Assembly: GCF_029076845.1 (NCBI RefSeq)
Contig: NZ_JARESE010000015.1
Location: 248,001-312,000 of the forward strand
Direction of reading: 5' to 3'
Length of the DNA: 64,000 bases
From: Novosphingobium album (ex Liu et al. 2023)
GTDB taxonomy: Bacteria > Pseudomonadota > Alphaproteobacteria > Sphingomonadales > Sphingomonadaceae
Positions 18,181 through 26,218 of this stretch are shown here, one piece after another. Made by a program: the position numbers and the translations under genes. How positions within the stretch are numbered: position 1 is the stretch's first letter; every line of letters starts with the position of its first letter. The notes beneath the pieces are model-generated. The model ran no database searches, was not told the DNA's origin, and worked only from the letters and a program-made list of their open reading frames with translations.

Positions 18181-18211
18181 GCCTCCTTCCCCCGTCGCGG
18201 GAGAAGGAGGC
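18181..18211. terminator. Hairpin downstream of the TauD-type gene
   Basis: GCCTCCTTC at 18181-18189 pairs with GAAGGAGGC at 18203-18211, with three more inner pairs (CCG/CGG). It lies seven bases beyond the end of the minus-strand dioxygenase gene and also downstream of the plus-strand cassette. No long T-run follows on either strand, so a terminator role is plausible but weakly supported. Confidence 0.4.
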
Positions 18212-18217
18212 GCCGGT

Positions 18218-19105
18218 TTACGCGATCTCGAAGATGCGCTGGATATGTTCCTCGGTCGCCGCGTGGCCGGGCTTTTCCTTGCCGGCGATCGTCGTGCGGT
18301 GCATCACGCGGCCTTCGTCGGTGTAGGGCACCACGCGGTGCATCACGCCCTGGTTATTCCAGATCACCAGATCGCCCACCGTCCAGTTGTGCGTGTAGAC
18401 CAGTTCGGGCTGGGCGGCCCATTGCTGCAGGCGGGTGAGCAGGGCGCGGCCATGCGGGCCGGGCATCCCGACGATGCCGTCGGCATGGGTGCCGAGCAGC
18501 AGCGACTTGCGCCCGTCCTCGTGCGTCCAGACCAGCGGCTGCTCCATCACCGCAGCCATCGCCTTGTAGCGGGCGCGGCGTTCCTCGCTGGGATGGCCGT
18601 GGACCGGGCGGACGGCGGCCTCCACCGAATGGATCACGGTCAGGTTCTCCAGCGCGCGCTTCTCGGCCTCGGGCAGCAGATCCCAGGCGGCATAGAGGTT
18701 GGCGAATTCGGTGGCGCCGCCGCTGTCGGACAGCTTGCGCGCCGAAAGCACGGTCGCCTTGGGCAGCGGCTGGTCGATGGTGATGCCGTCGATGTGCCAG
18801 AAGAAGGTGCCCAGCACATAGTCGGGCTCGCTGTTGAGCGCGCGGTCGAGCGTGATCTTGTAGACGTCGGGCGAACTGGCGTCCGAACCGGGCACTTGCC
18901 GGGTGAAGTTCACCCGGTCGCCCAGCTTGTCGGTGAAGGCGAGCTGAAGCTCGTCGCTGGCGTTGATCTGCGGGAACACCAGCACGCCGCGCTGCTCCAG
19001 CTCATGGCGGACGGTCTCGATGGTTTCATCGTCGAGCAGGTGGTCCTTGTCGACATGGACAATGCCGCCGATGCGCGGCTTTGCGGCTTCTACCGTGATG
19101 GACAT
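18218..19105 (-). CDS. TauD/TfdA-family alpha-ketoglutarate-dependent dioxygenase
   Basis: A 295-aa Fe(II)/2-oxoglutarate dioxygenase. The iron facial triad is visible as FFWHIDGIT (His-x-Asp) near the middle and GVMHRVVPY near the C terminus, with the 2-oxoglutarate-binding Arg in GRVMHRTTIAG. Sequence features such as GGATEFANLYAAWDLLP and NWTVGDLVIWNNQGVMHR match TfdA/TauD enzymes; the substrate (taurine, aryloxyalkanoate, sulfate ester or other) cannot be called. The start at 19105 has GAGGA eight bases upstream. The frame is open to 19771, but that extension is GC-driven read-through. Confidence 0.9.
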   Translation of the reverse strand: MSITVEAAKPRIGGIVHVDKDHLLDDETIETVRHELEQRGVLVFPQINASDELQLAFTDKLGDRVNFTRQVPGSDASSPDVYKITLDRALNSEPDYVLGTFFWHIDGITIDQPLPKATVLSARKLSDSGGATEFANLYAAWDLLPEAEKRALENLTVIHSVEAAVRPVHGHPSEERRARYKAMAAVMEQPLVWTHEDGRKSLLLGTHADGIVGMPGPHGRALLTRLQQWAAQPELVYTHNWTVGDLVIWNNQGVMHRVVPYTDEGRVMHRTTIAGKEKPGHAATEEHIQRIFEIA

Positions 19106-19250
19106 TGCGGGCATCCTCATTCGTTTCTTGGCTGAACTGCCGCGCAGCATGGCCACAGGCCGGCAAGGCTGTCCATGCCTTTTTGACGCGCGCTCAGCCC
19201 ATGCCGCGAAACGGCGGGATTTGCATTGGCGGGCGCGGGCAGGCGGCGGG

Positions 19251-19298
19251 CCGGCCAGCGATCCGGCCAGCGATCCGGCCAGTGATCCGGGCAGCGGC
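19251..19298. repeat. 12-bp tandem repeat
   Basis: The unit CCGGCCAGCGAT occurs at 19251-19262 and 19263-19274, then with one change (CCGGCCAGTGAT) at 19275-19286, then as a degenerate fourth copy to 19298. It sits in the 233-base gap between the SRPBCC gene and the dioxygenase gene, where I see no gene or clear promoter. Confidence 0.75.
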
Positions 19299-19338
19299 AC
19301 GGCTGGCCGAATCGCTCCGCGCGCGGCGCTCGATTCGA

Positions 19339-19878
19339 TCAGAACAGGCCGCGCAGCCATGTCCGCAAGCGGGCCAGCAGGCGGGCCAGCGGCGATGGCC
19401 TTGCCGCCTGCGCCGCCGGAGTCGGATCGGCGGGACCGCCAAGCCCCTCGATCCTGGCCTTGAGTTCGCCGGCGAAGCTCGCCGCGAATTTGGGCAGGAC
19501 CGGCCCGCCCATCGCTTCCCACATCGGCGCCATCGGGCCGCCGCCGGCAACCGCGACGTGGAGCTCCACCCGCGTTTCGGCCGGGCCCCGTGCCACCGCG
19601 CGGTACGATCCGGTTCCCTGCACCGGATCGCCTTTCAGCCGGAAGGCGAACCGCACCCGTTCCGGCCCGGCCCATTCCGCGACATCGACTTCGACCCGGA
19701 CAGTGCGCACCAGCCCGCCGACGCCGATCTTGAGCACCCAGAGCGAATGGTCCGCATCGACGATCTGACACGACTGGTAGCCGGGCATGATCGTGGCCCA
19801 GCGCTCGACATCCCGGACATAGTCCCAGACCCGGTCGATCGGGGCCGCGATCGTCACCGTCTGCGTCGTTTCGATCAC
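19339..19878 (-). CDS. SRPBCC (CoxG/polyketide cyclase-like) protein
   Basis: A 179-aa START/Bet v1-type ligand-binding fold. The N terminus IAAPIDRVWDYVRDVERWATIMPGY is the standard SRPBCC opening, with a hydrophobic cavity sheet and the C-terminal helix ASFAGELKARIEGL. A low-complexity tail (ARPSPLARLLARLRTWLRGLF) is amphipathic and could touch the membrane. No catalytic residues are apparent; family members act as lipid binders or assembly factors. It is transcribed toward the dioxygenase gene 233 bases away. Confidence 0.8.
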   Translation of the reverse strand: MIETTQTVTIAAPIDRVWDYVRDVERWATIMPGYQSCQIVDADHSLWVLKIGVGGLVRTVRVEVDVAEWAGPERVRFAFRLKGDPVQGTGSYRAVARGPAETRVELHVAVAGGGPMAPMWEAMGGPVLPKFAASFAGELKARIEGLGGPADPTPAAQAARPSPLARLLARLRTWLRGLF

Positions 19879-20014
19879 GTCGTTATCGCCTCTCGCCTTC
19901 CCGCCCGCGCCGGCCGGTTCCGAGCGCGAGCCCTAATTTATCACCTCGTTCGTTTCAATGGCAATCGGCGCTGACCGTCCCGGCCGGCCGCCGCACGGCG
20001 CGGCGATGGACGCG

Positions 20015-20039
20015 GGAACCAACGCCCGATCGGCCCGTT
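20015..20039 (+). promoter_or_regulatory. EcfG-type stress promoter upstream of the YeaQ/GlsB gene
   Basis: GGAAC at 20015-20019 and CGTT at 20036-20039 are separated by exactly 16 bases, matching the alphaproteobacterial EcfG consensus GGAAC-N16/17-CGTT. The ATG lies 35 bases downstream. It predicts control by the sigma factor encoded at 23642. Confidence 0.7.
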
Positions 20040-20073
20040 GTTAGAGTCACACAGGCCATTTGGAGATCGTGAC

Positions 20074-20343
20074 ATGACCCTTATCCTCATTCTTCTGGTC
20101 GGCGGCGTCATCGGCTGGCTGGCAAGCATCGTGATGCGCACTGACGCGCAGCAGGGCATCTTCCTCAACATCGTCGTCGGCGTCGTCGGCTCGCTCGTCG
20201 CCGGGCTGGTGGTGACGCCCCTGATCGGCGGCGCGCCCGTCACCAGCGGATCGTTCGATATCCTCTCGCTGCTGGCGTCGTTCCTCGGCGCGGTGATCCT
20301 GCTGGCGATCGTCAACCTGTTCCGTCGCGGCTCGGTGCGCTAG
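20074..20343 (+). CDS. GlsB/YeaQ/YmgE-family stress membrane protein
   Basis: An 89-aa protein with three hydrophobic segments: LILILLVGGVIGWLASIVM at residues 3-21, NIVVGVVGSLVAGLVVTPL near residue 35 and LLASFLGAVILLAIVNLF near the C terminus. Glycine-rich turns as in GGVIGWLAS are typical of the transglycosylase-associated family PF04226; enzymatic activity has not been shown for it. GGAG twelve bases upstream supports ATG 20074 over an in-frame upstream TTG. Family members are often general-stress-induced, in line with the EcfG-type promoter just upstream. Confidence 0.9.
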   Translation: MTLILILLVGGVIGWLASIVMRTDAQQGIFLNIVVGVVGSLVAGLVVTPLIGGAPVTSGSFDILSLLASFLGAVILLAIVNLFRRGSVR

Positions 20344-20389
20344 GCCGATCCGGCAGGCCGCCCGCCAGGCGGCGCGGCCAGGCCAAGGG

Positions 20390-20419
20390 AAGGACGGCGG
20401 AAACCCCCGCCGTCCTTTT
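20390..20419 (+). terminator. Rho-independent terminator of the YeaQ/GlsB gene
   Basis: AAGGACGGCGG pairs with CCGCCGTCCTT around an AAACCC-type loop and runs into TTTT at 20416-20419. It isolates the small membrane protein gene from sodB. Confidence 0.85.
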
Positions 20420-20583
20420 GCCTTGCGCCCCGTTTCCTGTCGGGCGCCATCAATTTGCCACGCGGCGCGGATTGAATTGTCACGGGTGAGGGCAAACATT
20501 AACACCGCGTGACCTTTGGTCGCCCGAATCCCCTCGGGCGTTGCCACCGCACCCGTTTCGCCAACCATAACAGGAAAAATGCC

Positions 20584-21186
20584 ATGACCATTTCCCTCAT
20601 GCCGTTGCCTTACGCGCTCGATGCGCTGGCGCCGCACATCTCCAAGGACACGCTCGAAGTCCACCACGGTGCCCACCACAAGACTTACGTCGACAAGCTG
20701 AACGCGGCCATCGAAGGGACCGATGATGCCGACAAGCCGCTTGAGGACATCATCAAGAGCGCCAGCGGCCCCAAGTTCAACAATGCCGCGCAAGTCTACA
20801 ACCACGGTTTCTACTGGCACTCGCTGAGCCCCGAGAAGACCGCGCCGAGCGAAAGCCTGGCCGCCGCGATCACCGCCGATTTCGGCTCGCTCGACGCGCT
20901 GCTGGAAGCGCTGACCAACGAGGCGGTCAATCACTTCGCCAGCGGCTGGGCCTGGCTGGTCGTCGATGGCGGCAAGCTCAAGGTGATCTCCACCCATGAT
21001 GCCGGCACCACCGTGACCGAGGACGTCAACCCGCTCGTCACGATCGACGTGTGGGAACACGCCTATTACGTCGATCAGAAGAACAAGCGCCCGGCCTATG
21101 TGAAGGCGGTGCTGGACAATCTGATCAACTGGAAGTTCGCCTCGGACAACTTCGATCGCGGCACGCCCTGGATCTACCCGGCCTGA
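20584..21186 (+). CDS. sodB: Superoxide dismutase (Fe type)
   Basis: Dismutates superoxide in the cytoplasm. The 200-aa product carries all four metal ligands: H27 in EVHHGAHHKTYV, H74 in QVYNHGFYW, and D155 and H159 in DVWEHAYYVD. Glutamine Q70, two helices before the GFYW motif, is the position used by iron enzymes for the second-sphere Gln, so Fe is preferred over Mn. No signal peptide is present. The start at 20584 is the conserved N terminus; the in-frame upstream ATG-like start at 20509 is not supported. Confidence 0.96.
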   Translation: MTISLMPLPYALDALAPHISKDTLEVHHGAHHKTYVDKLNAAIEGTDDADKPLEDIIKSASGPKFNNAAQVYNHGFYWHSLSPEKTAPSESLAAAITADFGSLDALLEALTNEAVNHFASGWAWLVVDGGKLKVISTHDAGTTVTEDVNPLVTIDVWEHAYYVDQKNKRPAYVKAVLDNLINWKFASDNFDRGTPWIYPA

Positions 21187-21238
21187 TTGCGGCGCGCCCG
21201 GCCTTGTCCGGGCGCCGCCTCCGGCTCCACACGGGCCT

Positions 21239-21270
21239 GGCCCCCCGCTTCCCTGGTGAAGCGGGGGGCC
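21239..21270 (+). terminator. Rho-independent terminator of sodB
   Basis: GGCCCCCCGCTT pairs perfectly over 12 bp with AAGCGGGGGGCC around CCCTGGTG, followed by TTGCTTTT. It ends the sodB transcript 53 bases after the stop codon. Confidence 0.88.
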
Positions 21271-21407
21271 TTGCTTTTGGGGCGGGGCGATTTTGCCCGT
21301 GGCGAAAGGCGGGCCGGGCGGCGCGATACGAAATGCTAAGGATTTAACCCTAAGAGAAAGCCCGCGATCCTCCTTAACCATACCGCGAGAGCCTGAACGG
21401 ACATCCC

Positions 21408-23621
21408 ATGGCAGCCAGCACCGGATTGCTCTCGAAGTTGGCCCGCCGGGCCCCGGCCGCGCGGGCGTCCGGCAGCGGCGGGAGTGAGATCGACGGCGAC
21501 CATGCGATCGCGTTCTGCCGCACTTACGAGGGTCTGGGCCAGGGCAGCTTCTGGGCGGCCGATGCCGAAGGGCGGCTGACCTATCTGTCCGCGCACGCCG
21601 CGGCCAGGCTGTTGCCCGATGGCGGCGATTGTCTGGGCCGGCCGATTGCCGACCTGTTCCTCAGCGCGGATGCCGAAGGCAATGCCTCGCGCAGCCTGCG
21701 GCTGGCGCTGTCGCGCCGTTCGCGGTTCGATCGCATGGTGCTGCGCGGCAATACCGGCGATACCGCCACCTGGTGGGCGATCTCGGGCGAGGCGCAGTTC
21801 GATGCCTCGGGCACGTTCACCGGCTTTCGCGGGCTGTGCGCCGATATCACGCAGGATCGCCGTGTCGCCGACGAGAATTCGCAGATGGCGATGAGCGATC
21901 CGCTCACCGGCCTGCTCAACCGGCGGCGGATCACCGCGCTACTCGAACGCACGATCGCGGCCTACAAGCTGCAGGACCGCCCCTGCGCGACGATGCTGAT
22001 CGATCTCGACCGGTTCAAGCAGGTCAACGACACGCTGGGCCATTCCACCGGCGACGCCCTGCTCAGGCAAGTGGGCGAGCGGTTGGTCAGGATCGTGGGC
22101 GACAAGGAGAAGGTCGGCCGCATCGGCGGCGACGAATTCCAGGTCATACTGCCCGACAAGGAAGATCGCGGCGAGCTGGGCGAGCTGGCCGAGCGGATCA
22201 TCGCCATGATCTCGCAGCCCTATACGATCGAGGGCAGCCGCTGCCTGATCGGCGCCTCGGTGGGCATCGCGGTAAGCCCGTTCGACGGCGCGGACGTGGA
22301 GCAGCTGGTGCGCAACGCCGATCTGGCGCTCTACGCGGCCAAGCACGGCGGCCGGGGCGGCTTCCGCTTCTTCTCGCGCGAGCTGTTGCAGGCGGCCGAA
22401 CAGCGCAAGACGCTGGAGGAAGACCTTCACGACGCGCTCGAACGCGGGCAGTTCGCGCTGCATTACCAGCCGATGGTGGAAGCGCGGACCAACACCGTCT
22501 CGGGCGCCGAAGCGCTGCTGCGCTGGAACCACCCGACGATCGGGCTGGTTGCGCCGGCTAGCTTCATCGGCATCGCCGAGGAATCGAAGCTGATCTGCCG
22601 GATCGGCGAATGGGTGCTGCGCAAGGCCTGCGCGGACGCGGCCGCCTGGCCCGGCCCGCTGCGCATCGCGGTGAACGTCTCGCCGGTGCAGTTCATCGAG
22701 CCGGGCTTTCCCGCGCTCGTCGCCAATGCGCTGGCCGCCAGCGGGCTCGCGCCCGAGCGGCTGGAGCTGGAAATCACCGAAGGCGTGTTCCTGGCCGGCA
22801 GCTCCACCACCGAGGCGACGTTCAACGCGCTGAAGTCGCTGGGCGTGCGGCTGGCGCTCGACGATTTCGGCACCGGCTATTCCTCGCTCGCCTATCTGAA
22901 GTCCGCGCCGTTCGACAAGATCAAGATCGACCAGAGCTTCGTGCGCGGCGCCACCGTGGACGGCGCGCGCAACCGCGCGATCATCACCGCCATCGTCGCG
23001 CTGGCGCGGGCGCTCGACATGGAAACCACCGCCGAGGGGGTCGAGACGTTCGACCAGCTCGACATGGTGCGCGGGCTCGAGGTCAGCCACGTCCAGGGCT
23101 ACATCTATGCCCGGCCGATGCCCGAGGCCGAATTCCTGGCCAATGCGACGCAGGCGGACTGGGGGATCGAGCCTTCGGGCTATGCCAGGCAGCGTTATGA
23201 CCGCGTGACCATGTACCGCAAGATCGGCGCGATCCATGACAACCATTACTACACCGTGGTGCTGCGCAACCTTTCGGCCACCGGCGCGCTGATCGAGGGG
23301 CTGCTGGAAGTGCCCGTCGGCACGCAGTTCGTGCTCGATTTCGGGCAGGGGCAGATCGAGGTGGCGACCGTGCGGCGCAGCATGAAGGCGCAGCAGGGGT
23401 TGCAATTCGAACGCACGCTGGTGAACGACGGCAGCGGCGGCCTGTGCACGCGCAGCCGCATCTCGCTTTACCTGCTGGCCGAGGCGGGGCTGCCCACCGC
23501 GCCCGGCGCGACCGGCGATGCCAGCCTGATCGGCCAGAAGGACGGGCGCATCTCGCTGCCGCTGTTCGCCTCGATCTTCGGCCAGAACCCGATCATTTCC
23601 GGCGCGCTGGCCGACGCGTGA
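21408..23621 (+). CDS. PAS-GGDEF-EAL-PilZ cyclic-di-GMP signalling protein
   Basis: A 737-aa protein with a PAS-like sensor at about residues 30-150 (FWAADAEGRLTYLSAHAAARLLP), a GGDEF domain with an intact GGDEF at 240-244, an EAL domain with EAL at 368-370 plus DDFGTGYSSLAYLK and TAEGVET, and a C-terminal PilZ-like domain at about 600-700 (YYTVVLRNLSATGALIEG). Both catalytic motifs are intact, so it could synthesise and degrade cyclic di-GMP; I see no RxxD inhibition site five residues before GGDEF. No transmembrane segment is evident, so it is probably cytosolic. Confidence 0.92.
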   Translation: MAASTGLLSKLARRAPAARASGSGGSEIDGDHAIAFCRTYEGLGQGSFWAADAEGRLTYLSAHAAARLLPDGGDCLGRPIADLFLSADAEGNASRSLRLALSRRSRFDRMVLRGNTGDTATWWAISGEAQFDASGTFTGFRGLCADITQDRRVADENSQMAMSDPLTGLLNRRRITALLERTIAAYKLQDRPCATMLIDLDRFKQVNDTLGHSTGDALLRQVGERLVRIVGDKEKVGRIGGDEFQVILPDKEDRGELGELAERIIAMISQPYTIEGSRCLIGASVGIAVSPFDGADVEQLVRNADLALYAAKHGGRGGFRFFSRELLQAAEQRKTLEEDLHDALERGQFALHYQPMVEARTNTVSGAEALLRWNHPTIGLVAPASFIGIAEESKLICRIGEWVLRKACADAAAWPGPLRIAVNVSPVQFIEPGFPALVANALAASGLAPERLELEITEGVFLAGSSTTEATFNALKSLGVRLALDDFGTGYSSLAYLKSAPFDKIKIDQSFVRGATVDGARNRAIITAIVALARALDMETTAEGVETFDQLDMVRGLEVSHVQGYIYARPMPEAEFLANATQADWGIEPSGYARQRYDRVTMYRKIGAIHDNHYYTVVLRNLSATGALIEGLLEVPVGTQFVLDFGQGQIEVATVRRSMKAQQGLQFERTLVNDGSGGLCTRSRISLYLLAEAGLPTAPGATGDASLIGQKDGRISLPLFASIFGQNPIISGALADA

Positions 23622-23641
23622 GGCCAGTGGCGGGCCGCGCG

Positions 23642-24169
23642 CTATCGCGGTGGAGCAGGCTCGGCGTCCAGTAGCCGGGCCAGTTCGGCACGCGCGCGGG
23701 CGACGCGGCTTTTCATCGTGCCTACGGCGCAATCGGCGATCTCGGCCGCCTGCTCATACGTAAAGCCGCCCGCGCCCACCAGCATCACCGCTTCGCGCCG
23801 TTCGGGCGAAAGCTTCTGCAGCGCCGTGTTCATGTCGGCCAGGTGCAGGCCGCCTTCCTGCCCGGCCTCCATCACCAGCATCCGCTCGATCGCCTCGTCG
23901 TCGATATCGGTGTGGCGCCGGCCCCGGCGCAGCTCGCTGAGGTAGTGGTTGCGCAGGATCGCGAAAGTCCAGGCGCGCATACTGGTGCCGGGGGTGAAGC
24001 GGTCACGCGCGGCCCAGGCCTTCATCGCCGCTTCCTGCGTCAGATCGTCGGCCAGATCGGGGCGCCCGCACAGCCCGCGCGCGAAGGCGCGCAAGTGCGG
24101 CAGCGTCGCCACCAGTTCCCGCTTGAAATCCTCGTCGGCATAGGTCGTCGCGCTGCTGTCAGTCGTCAT
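23642..24169 (-). CDS. ecfG: General stress response sigma factor EcfG
   Basis: An ECF sigma factor of 175 aa. Region 2 reads LRAFARGLCGRPDLADDLTQEAAMKAW and MRAWTFAILRNHYLSELRR; region 4 ends in FTYEQAAEIADCAVGTMKSRVARAR. These are hallmark EcfG sequences. It sits directly downstream of nepR, whose stop lies inside its first codons (11-base overlap), the standard nepR-ecfG arrangement. Established model: NepR holds EcfG inactive until phosphorylated PhyR titrates NepR away. ATG 24169 is chosen; the in-frame start at 24202 would overlap more deeply with nepR. Confidence 0.94.
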   Translation of the reverse strand: MTTDSSATTYADEDFKRELVATLPHLRAFARGLCGRPDLADDLTQEAAMKAWAARDRFTPGTSMRAWTFAILRNHYLSELRRGRRHTDIDDEAIERMLVMEAGQEGGLHLADMNTALQKLSPERREAVMLVGAGGFTYEQAAEIADCAVGTMKSRVARARAELARLLDAEPAPPR

Positions 24170-24347
24170 CACCGTCGTCCAGCTTCTTGAGCAGATCCTC
24201 AAAGCTGTTCGGCAGTGGTTCGTCCACGACGGAGTTGTACAGCTTTCTCAGCCCGTCGGCCCAGCCGGGCTCGCCATTCCTGCGGACAGCCGGCGGCAAA
24301 CCGGGCTTGTGCCCGCCGCCCCCTGATCCATTCGGCTGAGACAACAC
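24159..24347 (-). CDS. nepR: Anti-sigma factor NepR
   Basis: A small anti-sigma factor of about 62 aa that binds EcfG. The core GLRKLYNSVVDEPLPNSFEDLLKKL at the C-terminal half is the NepR signature, preceded by a disordered Gly-rich segment. The start is uncertain: GGGAG lies three bases before GTG 24347 and six before TTG 24344, so one of these is likely. A TTG at 24398 is also in frame. It is cotranscribed with ecfG and preceded by an EcfG-type promoter, giving autoregulation. Confidence 0.9.
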   Translation of the reverse strand: MLSQPNGSGGGGHKPGLPPAVRRNGEPGWADGLRKLYNSVVDEPLPNSFEDLLKKLDDGDDD

Positions 24348-24429
24348 GAACTCCCTTTCTGCGGAAAAGCCATGCGCGCGAGACGGATCGCGGGTCAAGC
24401 GTCAAGGCGATTTTTACCTGTCTTGCGGT

Positions 24430-24454
24430 GGAACATTTGGTGGGCGCCATGGTT
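24430..24454 (+). promoter_or_regulatory. EcfG-type promoter toward the histidine kinase, overlapping the nepR promoter
   Basis: On the plus strand GGAAC (24430-24434) is followed after 16 bases by GGTT (24451-24454), one mismatch from CGTT. It lies almost on top of the nepR promoter on the other strand, so each promoter's -35 is the other's -10. Confidence 0.5.
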
Positions 24455-24456
24455 CC
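24432..24456 (-). promoter_or_regulatory. EcfG-type promoter for nepR-ecfG
   Basis: On the minus strand GGAAC (24456-24452) is followed after 16 bases by TGTT (24435-24432), one mismatch from the EcfG consensus -10. It lies about 85 bases before nepR and explains autoregulation of the sigma factor. Confidence 0.65.
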
Positions 24457-24550
24457 CTTTCCCGCAATCGGTTGCCAAAACGGAGAAATCCGCACACCGA
24501 TGCGGCGGGGCCAGCAAAGGCCGCAAGGCCAGCCGAAAGGTTCAGGGGTA

Positions 24551-26212
24551 ATGGATGAGGCTCTGCTGGGCAGAGTGCAGAAGCAGGCATGGTTCCACAA
24601 GTATCCGCGTGGCTGGCCGTTCCTGCTGTTTCTGATCGCCAGCCTGGGCACGGCGGTGAGCGTGATCGCCATCGAGCGGGCCGACCGGCAGACCCGCGAG
24701 ATCGAGCTGGACCGCAACCTGACCGAGATCGCCTCCGCGCTCCAGCGCCGCGTGACCGAGAACATTGCCCTGCTGCGCGCCGGCAGCGCGCTGTTCGCCA
24801 TGCAGGATGGCGTATCGGGGCGCCAGTTCGCCGAATTCGCGGCCGATCTCCAGGCCAACGGCAACCTCTACGGCTCGCTCGGCATGGGCTGGGCGCCGCT
24901 GCTGGCGGCCAGCAGGGTGCCTTCGTTCGAAGTGTGGATGCGCGACAATGGCGAGGAGAACTATTACATCCGCCCCGCGCCCAGCGACCAGCGCTTCGCC
25001 ACGCCGGTGGTCTATCTGGAGCCGCTTTCGCGCCGCAACCGCGAGGCGATCGGCTATGACATGTATTCCGAAAGCGTGCGCCGCCGCGCGATGAACCTGG
25101 CGATCCAGCTGGGCAAGCCGGTGGCGACGGGCAAGCTCCATCTGATCCAGGACGAGCCGGATGCGGGCGAGGCGGGCTTCATCATCTACATGCCGGTGAT
25201 CAACAACCGTGGCGGGCGGCGCATCGTCAAGGGCTTCGTCTACAGCCCGTTCCGCGCCTCCGATTTCCTCGATTCGGCCGCCGAGCTTTACCGCAACGAC
25301 GATATCGAGGTGGAAGTCTTCGACGAGGACGACAATCCCGACAACCTGCTGGTCGAGCGCCGCGTCGAAGGGGTCAGCGGCACGACCATGGAACGCCGGA
25401 TCGACGTGGGCAATCACGGCTGGGTGATCCGCGTCAGCGACAAGAAGGCCGGGGTGCTTTCCACCTTGTCGCGCATCACGCTGTTCTTCGGCGCGGTCGC
25501 CTCGCTGATGGTCATGGCCATCGGCCGGCTCATCACCCGGCGCGCCGCCGAGGACCGGCGCGTGCTCGAATGGCTGACCAGCGAAGCCTCGATCCGCAAT
25601 TCGCTGACGCGCGAGCTGAACCACCGGGTGAAGAACACGCTGGCCAATGTCCTGTCGATCGCGGCGCTGACCCGGCGGCGCGCCACCGATATCGACGATT
25701 TCACCGAAAGCCTGACCGCGCGCATCCGCGCGCTTTCGGCGACGCACGACCTGCTGTCGCAAAGCAACTGGACCGATGCCCCGCTGGGCGATGTCGTGCG
25801 CAGCGAGCTGGCGCCATACATGGAAGGCAGCGAGGCGCACGTCGTGCTGGCCGGGCCGGAGATCAAGCTGGCGCCCAACGATGCCATGTCGCTGGGCCTG
25901 GCCATTCACGAACTGGCGACCAACGCGGCCAAGTATGGCGCGCTCAGCACGGCAGAGGGGCGCATCCACGTCACCTGGAAGCTGCTGCGTTCGGGCCTGG
26001 CCCAGATCGACTGGCGCGAGGAGGGCGGGCCACCCGTGGTCGAGCCGACCAAGCGCGGCTTCGGGCGCGACCTGATCGAGAAGATCGTGGCGCACGAACT
26101 GCGTTCGCAAGTGGACTTGCGCTTCCTGCCCGGCGGTGTCGAATGCCGCCTGCAAGTCCCGGTCCGCGCCTTGCGCGCCGCTTTCGCTCTGCGCGGCGAA
26201 CGGCGGGCCTGA
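24551..26212 (+). CDS. CHASE-domain HWE/HisKA_2 sensor histidine kinase
   Basis: A 553-aa membrane sensor kinase likely acting on PhyR. An N-terminal membrane segment (WPFLLFLIASLGTAVSVIAI) is followed by an extracytoplasmic CHASE-like domain (LLRAGSALFAMQDGVSGRQF, GMGWAPLLAA) to about residue 290 and a second membrane segment (ITLFFGAVASLMVMAIGRL). The kinase core has the phosphoacceptor H358 in ELNHRVKNTLANVLSIA, then HELATNAAKYGALS and WREEGGPPV, all HWE/HisKA_2 features. Position beside nepR-ecfG and phyR supports a PhyK-like role. AGGGG precedes ATG 24551; the frame is open farther upstream. Confidence 0.92.
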   Translation: MDEALLGRVQKQAWFHKYPRGWPFLLFLIASLGTAVSVIAIERADRQTREIELDRNLTEIASALQRRVTENIALLRAGSALFAMQDGVSGRQFAEFAADLQANGNLYGSLGMGWAPLLAASRVPSFEVWMRDNGEENYYIRPAPSDQRFATPVVYLEPLSRRNREAIGYDMYSESVRRRAMNLAIQLGKPVATGKLHLIQDEPDAGEAGFIIYMPVINNRGGRRIVKGFVYSPFRASDFLDSAAELYRNDDIEVEVFDEDDNPDNLLVERRVEGVSGTTMERRIDVGNHGWVIRVSDKKAGVLSTLSRITLFFGAVASLMVMAIGRLITRRAAEDRRVLEWLTSEASIRNSLTRELNHRVKNTLANVLSIAALTRRRATDIDDFTESLTARIRALSATHDLLSQSNWTDAPLGDVVRSELAPYMEGSEAHVVLAGPEIKLAPNDAMSLGLAIHELATNAAKYGALSTAEGRIHVTWKLLRSGLAQIDWREEGGPPVVEPTKRGFGRDLIEKIVAHELRSQVDLRFLPGGVECRLQVPVRALRAAFALRGERRA

Positions 26213-26218
26213 GGGCGC

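Noticed and set aside
19251..19298. Tandem 12-bp repeat as a CRISPR or regulatory array
   Set aside because: Units are adjacent without spacers and one is degenerate; simple slippage repeat is more likely.
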